Notes: generated from the letters alone by a model not told the origin. 64,000 nt of DNA from Mycobacterium persicum (GCF_002086675.1 NZ_MVIF01000005.1:1-64000), one strand, 5' to 3'. Shown: positions 10,112 to 20,414, counted from the first letter of the stretch. Numbers and translations: made by a program.

Positions 10112-11592
10112 CTGCAGCTGCTCCTGAAGAAGAAGCAACCCGCGTTCGGGTCCGATTCTGCCCGTCGCCCACCGGTATTCCCCACGTCGGCATGGTCCGC
10201 ACCGCGCTGTTCAACTGGGCCTACGCCCGCCACACGGGCGGCACCTTCGTCTTCCGCATCGAGGACACCGACGCCCAGCGCGACAGCGAGGAAAGCTATC
10301 TGGCACTGCTCGACGCGTTGCGCTGGCTCGGCCTGAACTGGGACGAGGGGCCCGAGGTCGGCGGACCCTACGGCCCATACCGCCAGTCACAACGCACCGA
10401 AATCTACCGCGACATCATCGCCCAGCTGCTCGCGGCAGACGAGGCCTACTACGCCTTTTCGACGCCCGAAGAGGTCGAGGCCCGCCACATCGCCGCCGGG
10501 CGCAACCCCAAGTTGGGCTACGACAATTTCGACCGTCACCTGACCGATTCTCAGCGCGCGGCATATCTGGCGGAGGGTCGTCAGCCGGTGGTGCGACTGC
10601 GGATGCCCGACACCGATCTCAGCTGGAGCGACTTGGTCCGCGGGCCCACCACATTCGCGGCCGGATCGGTGCCCGACTTCGCGTTGACCCGCGCAAACGG
10701 AGATCCGCTGTACACCTTGGTCAACCCGTGCGACGACGCATTGATGAAGATCACGCACGTGCTGCGCGGCGAGGACCTGCTGCCGTCGACGCCGCGACAG
10801 CTCGCGCTGTACCAATCCTTGATCCGAATTGGGATAGCCGAACGCGTTCCGGAGTTCGCCCATCTGCCAACGGTATTGGGGGAGGGCACCAAGAAGCTCT
10901 CGAAACGCGACCCGCAGTCGAACCTGTTCGCGCACCGCGACCGCGGCTTCATTCCCGAAGGGTTGTTGAATTACCTTGCGCTGCTCGGCTGGTCGATCGC
11001 CGACGACCGCGATCTGTTCAGCCTCGACGAGATGGTGGCGGCGTTCGACGTGGCCGACGTGAACTCGAATCCGGCGCGGTTCGACCAGAAGAAGGCCGAC
11101 GCCCTCAACGCCGAGCACATCCGGATGCTCGACGTCGACGACTTCACCCGCCGGCTCCGCGATTACCTGGACGCGCACGGCCATCGCATTGAGTTGGACG
11201 ACGCCGCGTTCGCCACTGCCGCCGAGTTGGTGCAGACCCGAATCGTGGTGCTCGGCGACGCGTGGGATCTGCTGAAGTTCCTCAGCGACGACCAATATGC
11301 AATCGACCCCAAAGCCGCCGCCAAGGAACTGGGTCCCGACGCGACTCCGGTTCTCGACGCGGCCGTGGCCGCGCTTCAAGGGGTGTCCGACTGGACCGCG
11401 GCCCGCATCGAGGAGGCGCTCAAGGCCGCGCTGATCGAAGGCCTGGAGCTCAAACCCCGCAAGGCTTTCGGACCGATCCGAGTGGCCGCCACCGGGACCA
11501 CGGTCAGCCCGCCGCTGTTCGAGTCATTGGAGTTGCTCGGCCGCGACCGCAGCCTGGCGCGGTTTCGTTCAGCGCGCGGTCGGGTCGCCTAG
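10108..11592 (+). CDS. gltX: Glutamyl-tRNA synthetase
   Basis: Charges tRNA-Glu, and in mycobacteria also misacylates tRNA-Gln for the amidotransferase route. Length 494 residues. The HIGH-type motif is in [17 protein letters not shown] near residue 20 and the KMSKS-type motif is [10 protein letters not shown] near residue 265. The anticodon-binding domain fills the C-terminal third and ends with the family stretch [13 protein letters not shown]. The GTG start overlaps the FAH stop codon. Its likely substrates, tRNA-Gln and tRNA-Glu, are encoded immediately downstream on the same strand. Confidence 0.97.
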   Translation: MTAAAPEEEATRVRVRFCPSPTGIPHVGMVRTALFNWAYARHTGGTFVFRIEDTDAQRDSEESYLALLDALRWLGLNWDEGPEVGGPYGPYRQSQRTEIYRDIIAQLLAADEAYYAFSTPEEVEARHIAAGRNPKLGYDNFDRHLTDSQRAAYLAEGRQPVVRLRMPDTDLSWSDLVRGPTTFAAGSVPDFALTRANGDPLYTLVNPCDDALMKITHVLRGEDLLPSTPRQLALYQSLIRIGIAERVPEFAHLPTVLGEGTKKLSKRDPQSNLFAHRDRGFIPEGLLNYLALLGWSIADDRDLFSLDEMVAAFDVADVNSNPARFDQKKADALNAEHIRMLDVDDFTRRLRDYLDAHGHRIELDDAAFATAAELVQTRIVVLGDAWDLLKFLSDDQYAIDPKAAAKELGPDATPVLDAAVAALQGVSDWTAARIEEALKAALIEGLELKPRKAFGPIRVAATGTTVSPPLFESLELLGRDRSLARFRSARGRVA

Positions 11593-11747
11593 TTGCGGCG
11601 TGGCGCAGAATTGAACCCGGGCGTGCGACCAGCCGGGCTAGTTTTTGGTAGTCTGCACGTCGGCCTACAACGGCTGGCAGCAGCGGTCCGCGGAGACCTG
11701 GCTCCGGTTCCCGGAACCCGCTCTGACCAGCGGTTTTAGGCGGCAGA

Positions 11748-11819
11748 TGGGGTATGGTGTAATTGGCAACACAGCTGATTCTGGTTCAGCCATTCTAGGT
11801 TCGAGTCCTGGTACCCCAG
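11748..11819 (+). tRNA. tRNA-Gln (anticodon CUG)
   Basis: A 72-nt cloverleaf. The acceptor stem TGGGGTA pairs with TACCCCA, the discriminator is G, the anticodon loop is TTCTGGT with CTG, and the T-arm contains GGTTCGAGTCC. CCA is not encoded (GCAA follows). It lies between gltX and tRNA-Glu; the pairing with gltX fits indirect Gln-tRNA synthesis. Confidence 0.95.
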
Positions 11820-11903
11820 CAAAGTCCGACTGACACAAAGCGGATGCAGAGTGATTAGGTGGGCTTACCGCGGTGAGCTATGCTGACAGCTCGGATCGGT
11901 TCT

Positions 11904-11976
11904 GGCCCCGTCGTCTAGCGGCCTAGGACGCCGCCCTCTCACGGCGGTAGCGTGGGTTCGAATCCCATCGGGGCTA
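11904..11976 (+). tRNA. tRNA-Glu (anticodon CUC)
   Basis: A 73-nt cloverleaf. The acceptor GGCCCCG pairs with CGGGGCT with one G-U at the end. The anticodon stem is CCGCC/GGCGG around the loop CTCTCAC, giving CTC, and the T-arm contains GGTTCGAATCC. CCA is not encoded. It ends 6 bp before the stop codon of the convergent F420-binding protein gene. Confidence 0.96.
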
Positions 11977-11982
11977 CAAGAG

Positions 11983-12504
11983 TTACTTTTCAGCCGCACC
12001 GGTCCCCAGCACGGCCGGTGCGGTTGAACCGCCCACGGGCATGTGTGGCAGTCCCAGCTTGCGGTGGTCCCACGAGCGGGTGCGGCGACTGACGATGCGG
12101 ACGCCGACGCGCTTGTTCATCATCTGGTCGACCATGGGCCGCAGTTCGTCGCTGTAGGGCCCGGTGTAGCGCTCCCACACGCTGACTCCGACGCGGAACA
12201 GGGCGTCGGGCTCGTCGACGATCTCCGCGACGCCCTCGAAGGACACCCCGCGCAGCGTGTCATAGGTGTCGCCGTCCTCGAGCAGGAAGCTCACCCGAGG
12301 ATCCCGCTTGAGGTTGACAGCCTTTTGCGACTTTGCCTTGGTTTCCAGCCAGATTTCGCCGTCGACCACCGCGTACCACATGGCCGTCAGGTGCGGCTGG
12401 CCATCCGGACTGATGGTGGCCAGCGTGCCGGTGCGGCTCTTGTTGACGAAGTCGGCGATTTCTGCCTCGGTCATAACGATCTGCGCGCGCTGGTTGGTTC
12501 CCAT
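11983..12504 (-). CDS. F420-binding FDOR/PPOX-class protein (Rv2991-like)
   Basis: A 173-residue split-beta-barrel protein of the pyridoxamine-5'-phosphate-oxidase-like superfamily. The N-terminal barrel contains RTGTLATISPDGQPHLTAMW and KAVNLKRDPRVSFLLEDG, the pattern seen in F420-dependent FDOR-B enzymes. Rv2991, the presumed ortholog, has to my memory been shown to bind F420; no substrate is established. ATG start at 12504. Two residual features are a Pro/Gly/Ala-rich C-terminal tail and tail-to-tail placement with the tRNA genes. fbiD, an F420 synthesis gene, lies 8 kb away. Confidence 0.85.
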   Translation of the reverse strand: MGTNQRAQIVMTEAEIADFVNKSRTGTLATISPDGQPHLTAMWYAVVDGEIWLETKAKSQKAVNLKRDPRVSFLLEDGDTYDTLRGVSFEGVAEIVDEPDALFRVGVSVWERYTGPYSDELRPMVDQMMNKRVGVRIVSRRTRSWDHRKLGLPHMPVGGSTAPAVLGTGAAEK

Positions 12505-12546
12505 GGCGTCAGTGTGTCAGGTGGTCGTGACGCCCACGCGGCGGCG

Positions 12547-13278
12547 TCAGCCGGTCGGGCGGGCGCCCAGGGGGCAAGGCCCCCAAGAGTTGACCCGTAA
12601 TTGCTTGTGGGTTTTGAGGTTCCAGAGTCCTGTGATGATCTGGAGGTTCTGGTTGATGGCGTTGCCGTGGCGGCGGCACTGTCGAAGGATCTGCCAGTCT
12701 TGGAGTCTGGCGATGACATGTTCGACGCGGGCTCTGATTTTGCGGTGCGCTCGGTAGGTGTCGTCGCGGATGATGAGTCCGGTGTTGTCGCGTGCTGGGC
12801 TGTTGATCGTGGTGATGCCGCGGCATCTGCCGTCGCCGAGGGTCTCGTGGTTGCCGAGCAGATGTGCGACGGTGGCGCGGGCGACGATGACGTCGTTGCG
12901 GTTGCCGGGCCAGCAGCGCCCGACCGCAACAACGCTGCGCCGGTGCGCGCAGATGATGATTTGGGTGTTGACGCTGCGGCGGTAGTTTTTGCTGATTGCG
13001 GTGATCGACTGGTCGTGTACTGGGATCAGGGTGCCGTCGATGATCCGCGGGTGGGTGCTGGTGTTAGGCGCGGGGCGCAGCGCGTTGGCCAGCACCGGTA
13101 CCAGGTGGTGGATGGTCCGGTCCACCGTCGATTGGCTGGTGTGAAACAGCGCGGCCAGCGCCCGGGTGGTCAGGTTGGTGCGCAAGTGGGTCAGCACCAA
13201 CAGGACCCGCACCGCCGGCGGCAGACTCCAGGGGCGGCCCGGCGCTGGAGGCAGCTTTTGCTGGGCCACGGTGCACAC
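12547..13278 (-). CDS. IS5-type DDE transposase
   Basis: A 243-residue transposase of the DDE_Tnp_4/IS5 type. The N-terminal helix-turn-helix segment includes LTTRALAALFHTSQSTVDRT. The DDE core shows IIDGTLIPVHDQS (first Asp), WPGNRNDVIVAR (second Asp) and ARVEHVIARLQDWQIL (Glu). GTG start at 13278, with another GTG at 13269. The reading frame is unbroken, but its stop (12547-12549) lies 38 bp outside the left inverted repeat, so the last 12 or so residues are encoded by flanking DNA. Its 243 residues put it at the short end for the family. Activity is uncertain. Confidence 0.85.
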   Translation of the reverse strand: MCTVAQQKLPPAPGRPWSLPPAVRVLLVLTHLRTNLTTRALAALFHTSQSTVDRTIHHLVPVLANALRPAPNTSTHPRIIDGTLIPVHDQSITAISKNYRRSVNTQIIICAHRRSVVAVGRCWPGNRNDVIVARATVAHLLGNHETLGDGRCRGITTINSPARDNTGLIIRDDTYRAHRKIRARVEHVIARLQDWQILRQCRRHGNAINQNLQIITGLWNLKTHKQLRVNSWGPCPLGARPTG

Positions 13279-13310
13279 GGTCTGTACCTGGCGCTTACGG
13301 GTTAACTCTT
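12585..13310. mobile_element. Small IS5-family-like insertion sequence
   Basis: Terminal inverted repeats are AAGAGTTGACCCGTAA at 12585-12600 and TTACGGGTTAACTCTT at 13295-13310, which match at 15 of 16 positions. They bound a 726-bp element with one transposase gene on the minus strand. I see no convincing target-site duplication. The right end shares two bases with the stop codon of the IclR gene, and the left end lies 80 bp upstream of the F420-binding protein gene, so neither gene is visibly broken. Confidence 0.8.
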
Positions 13311-14010
13311 AGAGCCGGCGAGTGATCTCCTCGGCCGCCGCCAACAGGTCGGCGGCCCAACGCGAGCCCGGGCGCCGCCCCATGCGGTCGACGGGGCCGG
13401 AAACCGAGATGGCGGCGACCACCATGCCGCGGCGGTCGCGCACCGGCGCCGAAACGCTGGCCACCCCAGGTTCCCGTTCGGCCACGCTTTGCGCCCAACC
13501 CCGCCGACGCACTTCGGCCAGCACCCGTGCGCCGAATTTCGCATTCGGCAACACCGCCTGTTGGATCGCCGCGTCACTGTGGGCCAGCAGCACTTTGGCC
13601 CCCGAGCCGGCCGTCATCGGCAATCTTGCTCCAACCGGGACCGTATCGCGAAGGCCCGCAGCCGGTTCCAGCGCAGCCACGCAAACCCGCGTCGTACCCT
13701 CGCGCCGATACAACTGCACGCTCTCGCCGGTGGTCTCCCGCAATTTCGGCAGCACCGCGTTGCTTGCGGCGAGCAGCGAATCGTTGACTTGGGCCGCGAG
13801 TTCGGACACCGCGGGACCAAGGCGCCACCGGCCTTCCTCGTCGCGCCCCAGCAGGCGATGCACCTCGAGAGCGGCTGCCAGCCGATATGCGGTTGCCCTC
13901 GGCAGGCCGGTTCGGTCACAGAGTTCGGCCAGGCCGCACGGAGATTCCGCGATCGCGTGCAGCAGACCCACGGCTTTGTCGAGCACCCCGATGCCGCTAT
14001 GCTGTCTCAC
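13309..14010 (-). CDS. IclR-family regulator of leucine synthesis (NdgR/Rv2989 type)
   Basis: A 233-residue IclR-family transcription factor. The N-terminal winged helix spans about residues 5-65 ([19 protein letters not shown] is the recognition region) and an effector-binding domain follows, containing [20 protein letters not shown] and [13 protein letters not shown]. It diverges from leuC with an 83-bp gap, the arrangement of Streptomyces ndgR/areB, whose products control leuCD. The GTG start overlaps a TCTCACAT half-site that is repeated in the gap, suggesting autoregulation. The final stop codon uses two bases of the insertion sequence end, yet the length still equals what I remember for Rv2989. 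Confidence 0.88.
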   Translation of the reverse strand: MRQHSGIGVLDKAVGLLHAIAESPCGLAELCDRTGLPRATAYRLAAALEVHRLLGRDEEGRWRLGPAVSELAAQVNDSLLAASNAVLPKLRETTGESVQLYRREGTTRVCVAALEPAAGLRDTVPVGARLPMTAGSGAKVLLAHSDAAIQQAVLPNAKFGARVLAEVRRRGWAQSVAEREPGVASVSAPVRDRRGMVVAAISVSGPVDRMGRRPGSRWAADLLAAAEEITRRL

Positions 14011-14040
14011 ATCAAGATACTAGCGTCTCACATTCTGAGA
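14005..14040. promoter_or_regulatory. Candidate IclR operator in the regulator-leuC gap
   Basis: The perfect inverted repeat TCTCA-N5-TGAGA spans 14026-14040. A direct copy of TCTCACAT lies at 14005-14012, 21 bp upstream of the matching TCTCACAT at 14026-14033. This divergent promoter gap is where an NdgR-type regulator should bind; assignment to that protein is inference. Confidence 0.55.
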
Positions 14041-14093
14041 TCAAAGCCTGGTGGTTCAGTGAGCCGCTATTGAGTGAATCGAGGCAATCCGAG

Positions 14094-15527
14094 ATGGCAG
14101 TTCAGACTCGCAGGCCCCGCACGTTGGCGGAGAAGGTTTGGGACGACCACATCGTGGTGTCCGGTGGCGCCGCTGAACAAGGAGACGGGCCGGACTTGAT
14201 CTACATCGATCTGCATCTGGTGCACGAGGTCACCAGCCCGCAGGCGTTCGACGGTTTACGGCTGGCCGGTCGCCGAGTGCGCCGTCCCGACCTGACCATT
14301 GCCACCGAGGACCACAACGTGCCCACCGTCGACATCGACAAGCCGATCGCCGACCCGGTCTCGCGCACCCAGGTGGAGACGTTGCGGCGCAACTGCGCCG
14401 AATTCGGTATCCGCCTGCATCCGATGGGCGACATCGAGCAGGGCATCGTGCACGTCGTCGGACCGCAATTGGGACTCACCCAACCGGGAATGACGATCGT
14501 CTGCGGTGATAGTCATACCTCGACCCACGGCGCATTCGGCGCATTGGCAATGGGTATCGGCACATCCGAAGTCGAGCACGTGCTGGCAACTCAGACACTG
14601 CCGCTGCGGCCGTTCAAGACCATGGCCGTCAACGTCGAAGGGCACCTGCCGCCGGGCGTATCGGCCAAGGACATCATCTTGGCGCTGATCGCCAAGATCG
14701 GCACCGGCGGCGGACAGGGTCATGTCATCGAATACCGGGGAGCCGCCATCGAATCGCTGTCCATGGAAGCTCGCATGACGATCTGCAACATGAGCATCGA
14801 AGCCGGTGCCCGAGCCGGCATGGTGGCACCGGACGAAACCACCTACGAGTTCTTGCGCGGGCGTCCGCACGCGCCAACCGGTGACCGGTGGGACGCCGCT
14901 GTGGCCTATTGGCGACAATTGCGGACCGACCCCGGGGCCGTCTTCGATACCGAGGTGTACCTCGATGCCACCACGTTGAGTCCCTATGTCACCTGGGGAA
15001 CCAACCCCGGACAGGGAGTGCCGCTGGCCGGCGCGGTGCCCGACCCGGAGCTGATGACCGATGACGCCGAGCGCCAGGCTGCTGAGAAAGCGTTGGCCTA
15101 TATGGACCTTCGGCCCGGAACGGCAATGCGCGACATCGCCGTCGACGCCGTGTTCGTCGGGTCGTGTACCAACGGCCGCATCGAAGACCTGCGGGTGGTG
15201 GCCGATGTCTTGCGCGGCCGCAAGGTGGCGTCGGGCGTGCGGATGCTCGTCGTTCCGGGGTCCATGCGGGTTCGCGCGCAGGCCGAAGCGGAAGGCTTGG
15301 GTGAGATCTTTACCGCCGCAGGCGCCGAATGGCGGCAGGCGGGATGCTCGATGTGCCTGGGAATGAATCCCGATCAGCTCGCTCCCGGGGAGCGCTGCGC
15401 CGCGACGTCCAACCGCAACTTCGAAGGGCGACAGGGAAAAGGGGGCCGTACGCATTTGGTTTCACCGGCCGTTGCCGCCGCGACCGCTGTTCGCGGCACC
15501 CTTTCCGCGCCGGCCGATTTGAATTGA
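14094..15527 (+). CDS. leuC: 3-isopropylmalate dehydratase large subunit
   Basis: With LeuD it isomerises 2-isopropylmalate to 3-isopropylmalate in leucine synthesis. The 477-residue aconitase-type subunit carries the 4Fe-4S cluster. Cysteine ligands are in [12 protein letters not shown] and in the [11 protein letters not shown] pair. Other signatures are [28 protein letters not shown] and [15 protein letters not shown]. The ATG at 14094 gives the expected N-terminus; the open frame upstream crosses the IclR promoter region and is not coding. leuD follows after 23 bp. Confidence 0.96.
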   Translation: MAVQTRRPRTLAEKVWDDHIVVSGGAAEQGDGPDLIYIDLHLVHEVTSPQAFDGLRLAGRRVRRPDLTIATEDHNVPTVDIDKPIADPVSRTQVETLRRNCAEFGIRLHPMGDIEQGIVHVVGPQLGLTQPGMTIVCGDSHTSTHGAFGALAMGIGTSEVEHVLATQTLPLRPFKTMAVNVEGHLPPGVSAKDIILALIAKIGTGGGQGHVIEYRGAAIESLSMEARMTICNMSIEAGARAGMVAPDETTYEFLRGRPHAPTGDRWDAAVAYWRQLRTDPGAVFDTEVYLDATTLSPYVTWGTNPGQGVPLAGAVPDPELMTDDAERQAAEKALAYMDLRPGTAMRDIAVDAVFVGSCTNGRIEDLRVVADVLRGRKVASGVRMLVVPGSMRVRAQAEAEGLGEIFTAAGAEWRQAGCSMCLGMNPDQLAPGERCAATSNRNFEGRQGKGGRTHLVSPAVAAATAVRGTLSAPADLN

Positions 15528-15550
15528 ACTCAACGGGTTAGGGGAAGAGC

Positions 15551-16147
15551 ATGGAAGCCTTTCACACTCACACCGGCATTGGTGTGCCGCTGCGACGGTC
15601 CAATGTCGATACCGACCAGATCATCCCCGCGGTCTTCCTGAAGCGCGTCACCCGAACCGGTTTCGAAGACGGCTTGTTCGCGAGTTGGCGGTCGGATCCG
15701 TCGTTCGTGCTGAACCTCAGCCCCTTTGACCGCGGCTCGGTCCTGGTCGCCGGGCCGGACTTCGGCACGGGATCCTCGCGAGAGCATGCGGTCTGGGCGC
15801 TGATGGACTTCGGATTCCGGGTGGTTATCTCGTCTCGGTTCGGTGACATTTTCCGCGGCAACGCCGGCAAGGCGGGGCTGCTGGCGGCCGAAGTCGACCA
15901 AGACGGCGTTGAACTTCTCTGGAAGCTCATCGAGCAGTGTCCCGGGTTGGAAATCACTGTCAATCTTCAAGATCGAAATATCACCGCCGGAACAGTGGTG
16001 CTGCCGTTCAAGATTGACGACCACACCGCGTGGCGACTGCTTGAAGGCCTTGACGATATCGCCCTTACGCTGCGAAAACTCGACGAAATCGAGTCTTATG
16101 AAGCGGCCTACCCGGCGTGGAAACCGCGCACCCTGCCCGGCTTGTGA
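15551..16147 (+). CDS. leuD: 3-isopropylmalate dehydratase small subunit
   Basis: Swivelling-domain partner of LeuC. It has 198 residues, the full length for the family. Key motifs are [16 protein letters not shown] near the N-terminus and [19 protein letters not shown], the substrate-phosphate loop, with [20 protein letters not shown] after it. ATG at 15551 follows the ribosome site GGGGAAGAG. It is co-transcribed with leuC. hupB follows after a 224-bp gap with its own presumed promoter. Confidence 0.96.
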   Translation: MEAFHTHTGIGVPLRRSNVDTDQIIPAVFLKRVTRTGFEDGLFASWRSDPSFVLNLSPFDRGSVLVAGPDFGTGSSREHAVWALMDFGFRVVISSRFGDIFRGNAGKAGLLAAEVDQDGVELLWKLIEQCPGLEITVNLQDRNITAGTVVLPFKIDDHTAWRLLEGLDDIALTLRKLDEIESYEAAYPAWKPRTLPGL

Positions 16148-16371
16148 AGGACCCATCGATGTGGAATTTCGCCTGCCGCAAGTCTGGGTAAGGCGGGCAA
16201 GCCGGGTTCAATTGGAGGCCGCGCCACCGGTCAAGGGCGGCAATCGGATTGCGAAAATTGCCGTTCCAGGGTCCCGAAATTGCGCGTGGCTCTTGGCAAT
16301 TTGCCAGGTGAGGGTTTACCGTGTCCACTAGTCGGTTCCATTAACGAGGACCACTAGCTTCGGAGGGTTGG

Positions 16372-17046
16372 ATGAACAAAGCAGAGCTCATTGACGTGCT
16401 CACACAGAAATTGGGCTCGGACCGTCGCCAGGCGACCGCCGCCGTCGAGAATGTCGTCGACACCATTGTGCGCGCCGTGCACAAGGGCGACAGCGTAACC
16501 ATTACCGGATTCGGCGTCTTCGAACAGCGCCGCCGCGCGGCCCGTGTGGCTCGCAATCCCCGGACCGGCGAGACGGTAAAGGTGAAGCCGACTTCTGTCC
16601 CGGCGTTCCGGCCCGGTGCCCAATTCAAAGCGGTTGTGGCTGGCGCACAAAAGCTCCCGGCGGAAGGTCCCGCCGTGAAGCGTGGCGTGGGGACGAGTGC
16701 CGCCAAGAAGGCGGCAAAGAAGGCGCCCGCGCGCAAGGCTGCGACCAAGGCGCCCGCCAAGAAGGCCGCGACCAAGGCGCCCGCCAAGAAGGCCGCGACC
16801 AAGGCGCCCGCCAAGAAGGCCGCGACCAAGGCGCCCGCCAAGAAGGCCGCGACCAAGGCGCCCGCCAAGAAGGCCGCGACCAAGGCGCCCGCCAAGGCGA
16901 CCAAGGCAACGGTGAAGAAGACCGCCGCCAAGGCGCCGGTGCGCAAGGCGGCCACCAAGGCCCCGGCCAAGAAGGCCGCGGCGAAGCGGCCGGCCACCAA
17001 GGCGCCGGCCAAGAAGGCGACGAGCACCAGGCGCGGTCGCAAGTAA
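16372..17046 (+). CDS. hupB: HU-type nucleoid protein with long Lys/Ala tail (HupB)
   Basis: Abundant DNA-binding and compacting protein. Residues 1-90 are the HU fold, starting [15 protein letters not shown], with the arm motif [11 protein letters not shown] and [11 protein letters not shown]. Residues from about 105 to 224 form a basic tail of PAKK/AATK repeats resembling eukaryotic histone H1, typical of mycobacterial HupB/MDP1. The tail here includes five exact APAKKAATK-type units encoded by 27-bp DNA repeats, and the total of 224 residues is about ten more than I recall for M. tuberculosis. ATG at 16372 with GGAGG upstream. The tail is known in the family to be acetylated and methylated. 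Confidence 0.97.
   Translation: MNKAELIDVLTQKLGSDRRQATAAVENVVDTIVRAVHKGDSVTITGFGVFEQRRRAARVARNPRTGETVKVKPTSVPAFRPGAQFKAVVAGAQKLPAEGPAVKRGVGTSAAKKAAKKAPARKAATKAPAKKAATKAPAKKAATKAPAKKAATKAPAKKAATKAPAKKAATKAPAKATKATVKKTAAKAPVRKAATKAPAKKAAAKRPATKAPAKKATSTRRGRK
16747..16881 (+). repeat. Five perfect 27-bp repeats in the hupB tail
   Basis: A 27-bp unit encoding nine residues (K-A-P-A-K-K-A-A-T) is repeated five times with no mismatch, then continues in degenerate form. It is in frame, so copy changes would alter the length of the basic tail without disrupting the gene. A likely length polymorphism between strains. Confidence 0.9.
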
Positions 17047-17069
17047 GCAAGTAACTCGGTACACCGCCG

Positions 17070-17107
17070 ATACCCTTTGGGTGGCAACGATGCCGCCCAA
17101 AGGGTAT
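17070..17107. terminator. Bidirectional hairpin terminator between hupB and mutT1
   Basis: A 16-bp stem (one G-U pair) with a 6-nt loop, ATACCCTTTGGGTGGC pairing with GCCGCCCAAAGGGTAT. It fills most of the 68-bp gap between convergent hupB and mutT1, so it can serve both. There is no long T-run, which is usual for mycobacterial terminators. Confidence 0.85.
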
Positions 17108-17114
17108 CTGTGCG

Positions 17115-18053
17115 TCAGGCCCGCACGTTGGCGGCCAGCGCGCCGCCGATATGGTCGGCCGCAACGAGCCGCCCGCGGGACAGCGACAGCACCCAGGTGC
17201 TGCCTTTGTGGTTGCGGGATTTGTCCGGGCGCACGCCGTCGCGCTCGCACCACCATGCGATGAGATCCGGAATTACCTTGCCCTGCGTGCAGATCACCGG
17301 CGTGCCCGGCTGTGCGGCGATTCGCAGCACCCGATGCCGGCCCCGTTTGGGGTTCTTGGCGTAGGCCTCCTCGGTGAGGGCGCGTTCGTTGTGAATGCTC
17401 ACACCCAGTTCCTCGGCGAGCGGCTGGACGGTCTGATGACAGCGCAGCCGGTCGGCGGCGTACACGGTAGTGGCGCCGAAGGCCAGTAACTGCCCGACAA
17501 GCGCCTCCGCCTGCGCACGTCCCTTTTTGTCCAGTGGTCGTTTGGTGTCGTCGCCGCGGAAGCGGGACTTGCTGCCGGCGGTACCGTGCCGGACCACCAG
17601 CACCGTCTTGGTGTCCGCCGGCTGTTTGGCGAACCGGGCCAAGACCTTTCGATCCTGTGCATAGTCGAGCCGCTCCATGGCGCCGGCGATCGGCAGCCAG
17701 ACCAGATCGTCCACCTCGGCACCGGCTGCGAATTCCCCGCCGACGCGGTGCGCAGCCCAGTAGTAGACCTTCTTGACGCCTTGGTCGACGGGGTAACTCG
17801 TCATGACGAGGCGCCGGCCCAGGTGCGCCCGCTGACCGGTCTCCTCGAACACCTCGCGCACCGCCGCCACCGCCGCGGTTTCCCCGGGATCCACTTTGCC
17901 CTTCGGTAGCGACCAGTCGTCGTAACGGGGACGGTGGATCACGGCAATCTCGACTGCTCCCTTGCCCTTTCCCGGACGCCACAACACCGCGCCGGCGGCA
18001 TGCACGATCCTGCCCTGCGCGGACCGGCGGGCGGACGTGCTGGGGATCGACAC
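17115..18053 (-). CDS. mutT1: Two-domain Nudix hydrolase / histidine phosphatase MutT1
   Basis: Sanitises 8-oxo-dGTP and 8-oxo-GTP and, in the mycobacterial enzyme, also hydrolyses diadenosine polyphosphates. The 312-residue protein has an N-terminal Nudix domain with the box [20 protein letters not shown] starting at residue 52. Its C-terminal histidine-phosphatase domain carries VVRHGTAG (Arg155-His156-Gly157). The Nudix-plus-RHG fusion is a mycobacterial hallmark. The GTG start at 18053 has an AGGAG ribosome site. It is oriented with ppk (75-bp gap) on the same strand, linking nucleotide-pool sanitation and polyphosphate metabolism. Confidence 0.95.
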   Translation of the reverse strand: MSIPSTSARRSAQGRIVHAAGAVLWRPGKGKGAVEIAVIHRPRYDDWSLPKGKVDPGETAAVAAVREVFEETGQRAHLGRRLVMTSYPVDQGVKKVYYWAAHRVGGEFAAGAEVDDLVWLPIAGAMERLDYAQDRKVLARFAKQPADTKTVLVVRHGTAGSKSRFRGDDTKRPLDKKGRAQAEALVGQLLAFGATTVYAADRLRCHQTVQPLAEELGVSIHNERALTEEAYAKNPKRGRHRVLRIAAQPGTPVICTQGKVIPDLIAWWCERDGVRPDKSRNHKGSTWVLSLSRGRLVAADHIGGALAANVRA

Positions 18054-18128
18054 GTTAACTCCTGCAGGTCAATTCGGCCTGGGCCGCTCGCGGTCGTGGA
18101 AGGGCACATCAGCGGGAGTCCCCCGGTG

Positions 18129-20336
18129 TCAGGGACTGCGGTGCCGCTCCATCAGCGATACCTGGTGGTCGCGCACACTGTGGCCATCCTGGGGCGCCGC
18201 CGTCCATTGTCCGTCCGGGCCCAGCTCCCAACAGCGGGTGGCCGGGTCCAGCGCGGACTCGAACAAATCATCCAGCTGTGCGGTCAGCCTCGGATCCTTG
18301 ACCTGAGCCATCACCTCAACACGCCGGTCGAGATTGCGGTGCATCATGTCGGCGCTGCCGATCCAGAACTCGTCGATGGCGCGGAAATGCAGGATTCGCG
18401 AGTGCTCCAGGAAGCGGCCGAGAATGGAACGGACGGTGACGTTTTCCGAGAAACCTTCGGCGCCGGGGCGTAACGCGCAGATGCCACGCACTACCACCTC
18501 GGTGGGCACTCCCGCCCGCGATGCGCGGTAGAGCGCGTCGATGACCTGTTCGTCGACAAGGGCGTTCATCTTGAGCCGGATACGTCCGTTACCGCTTTCC
18601 CGGTGTGCGGCCACCTCCCGCTCGACGCGCTCGATGATGCCGGTGCGAATCCCGTGCGGAGCCACCAACAGATTCCGGTAGGAGACCTTGCGTGAGTAAC
18701 CGGTCAGCGAATTGAACAAGTCGGTCAGGTCGGCTCCGATATCGGGCGCGGCCGTCAACAGGCCGACGTCCTCGTACAGCCGGGCGGTCTTGCTGTTGTA
18801 ATTGCCGGTCCCCACATGGCAGTACCGTCGGATCAACGGGCCCTCGCGGCGGACGACCAACGCGGTCTTGCAGTGGGTCTTGAGTCCGACGATCCCGTAG
18901 GCCACATGCACGCCGGCCTGCTCGAGTTGTCGTGCCCACCGAATGTTGGCTTGCTCGTCGAAGCGGGCCTTGATCTCGACCAGCGCGACGACCTGCTTGC
19001 CCGCTTCGGCCGCGTCGATCAACGCCCGGACGATCGGGGAATCCCCGGAGGTGCGGTACAGCGTCTGCTTGATCGCCAGCACGTCGGGATCAGCGGCGGC
19101 CTGCTCGATAAACCGCTGCACGCTGGTGGAGAACGAATCATAGGGATGGTGCACCAGCACGTCGCCCTCACGCAGCGTCGCGAAGATGCTCTTGGGTGTT
19201 TCCCGCTCGGCGAACGCGGGATGGGTGGCCGGAACGAATGTCCGGTCTTTGAGCGCCGGACGGTCCAGGCCGTAAATCTGCCACAACGACGACAGGTCCA
19301 GTAGCCCCGGTACCTCGATGACGTCACCGGGATGGACGTCGAGCTCGCGCAGCAGCAACTCCAGCATGCCTTCGGTCATGTCGTCGGCGACTTCGAGCCG
19401 CACCGGCGATCCGAACCGGCGGCGCGCCAGTTCGCGTTCGAGCGCCTGCAGAAGATCTTCGTCGCGGTCCTCTTCGACCTCGAAGTCGGCGTTGCGGGTG
19501 ATCCGGAACGCGTGATGCTCGACGATCTCCATTCCCGGGAACAACACCGGAAGAAAGGCCGCGATGAGTTCCTCCACCGGTAGGAACCGGTGCACCGTTT
19601 GACCTTCGCCGCTTTCGCCATCGCTATGGCCGACCAACTCGACAAAGCGGTCGACGTTGTCGGGCACCTTGACCCGGGCGAAGTGTTGACCGCCGTCGTC
19701 GGGTTGGCGCACGGTGACCGCCAGGTTCAGGCTGAGCCCGCTGACGAACGGGAACGGGTGCGCGGGGTCCACGGCCAGCGGGGTCAGGACGGGGAAGACC
19801 TGCTCGTTGAAGTAGATCGACAGTTGCTCGCGCTCAGTCTCATTCAGATCGGCCCAGGTGATGATGTAGATACCCTCTTCACCGAGCGCCGGCAGCACCG
19901 AATCGAGGAACACCCGCGCGTGCCGGCCGGCGATCTGCTGGGTCTGCTCGCCGATGCGGCCCAGCTGCTCACGCGGTGTCAGACCGTCGGCGGAACGCAC
20001 CGAGAGCCCCATTTCGTCGCGGCGTTTGAGACCGGCCACCCGAACCATGTAGAACTCGTCGAGGTTGGACGCGAAGATCGCCAAGAACTTTGCTCGCTCC
20101 AATAACGGCATGGAGTTGTCGGCGGCAAGCGCCAGCACCCGAGCATTGAAATCCAGCCAGCTCAGCTCGCGGTTGAGGTAGCGGTCTTCGGGCAGCTGGT
20201 CGGTGATCGCCGCGGGTGTCGCAGCCGGGGGTGCCGTCAATGCCGAGTCGCCTGGATGCCATGCGCCTTCGTCCGGCTGCGCCTCCGTGATTGGACTGGT
20301 TTCGGTTTCGGTCACCCAGCGATCATTGCTTATCAC
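18129..20336 (-). CDS. ppk: Polyphosphate kinase 1
   Basis: Transfers the terminal phosphate of ATP reversibly to inorganic polyphosphate. The protein has 735 residues with N, head and two phospholipase-D-like C domains. [21 protein letters not shown] opens the N domain. EYFYMV-type contact [18 protein letters not shown] follows. [20 protein letters not shown] near residue 505 holds the autophosphorylated histidine. I used the GTG at 20336, where homology to the mycobacterial enzyme begins; upstream in-frame ATGs at 20369 and 20366 would add eleven or ten residues. Upstream lies fbiD. Confidence 0.96.
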   Translation of the reverse strand: MISNDRWVTETETSPITEAQPDEGAWHPGDSALTAPPAATPAAITDQLPEDRYLNRELSWLDFNARVLALAADNSMPLLERAKFLAIFASNLDEFYMVRVAGLKRRDEMGLSVRSADGLTPREQLGRIGEQTQQIAGRHARVFLDSVLPALGEEGIYIITWADLNETEREQLSIYFNEQVFPVLTPLAVDPAHPFPFVSGLSLNLAVTVRQPDDGGQHFARVKVPDNVDRFVELVGHSDGESGEGQTVHRFLPVEELIAAFLPVLFPGMEIVEHHAFRITRNADFEVEEDRDEDLLQALERELARRRFGSPVRLEVADDMTEGMLELLLRELDVHPGDVIEVPGLLDLSSLWQIYGLDRPALKDRTFVPATHPAFAERETPKSIFATLREGDVLVHHPYDSFSTSVQRFIEQAAADPDVLAIKQTLYRTSGDSPIVRALIDAAEAGKQVVALVEIKARFDEQANIRWARQLEQAGVHVAYGIVGLKTHCKTALVVRREGPLIRRYCHVGTGNYNSKTARLYEDVGLLTAAPDIGADLTDLFNSLTGYSRKVSYRNLLVAPHGIRTGIIERVEREVAAHRESGNGRIRLKMNALVDEQVIDALYRASRAGVPTEVVVRGICALRPGAEGFSENVTVRSILGRFLEHSRILHFRAIDEFWIGSADMMHRNLDRRVEVMAQVKDPRLTAQLDDLFESALDPATRCWELGPDGQWTAAPQDGHSVRDHQVSLMERHRSP

Positions 20337-20414
20337 CCGGTGACGTTGCCAGCACCCGGTCGACATCAATCTGCCGTTGGTGTGCCGTTCACCTTCGGAC
20401 AGGCTCGGGCCGGG

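Noticed and set aside
12601-13305. Plus-strand frame through the insertion sequence
   Set aside because: Antisense to the transposase, whose DDE motifs are on the minus strand.
16682-16915. Arg/Pro-rich frame within hupB
   Set aside because: Out-of-frame reading of the 27-bp repeats.
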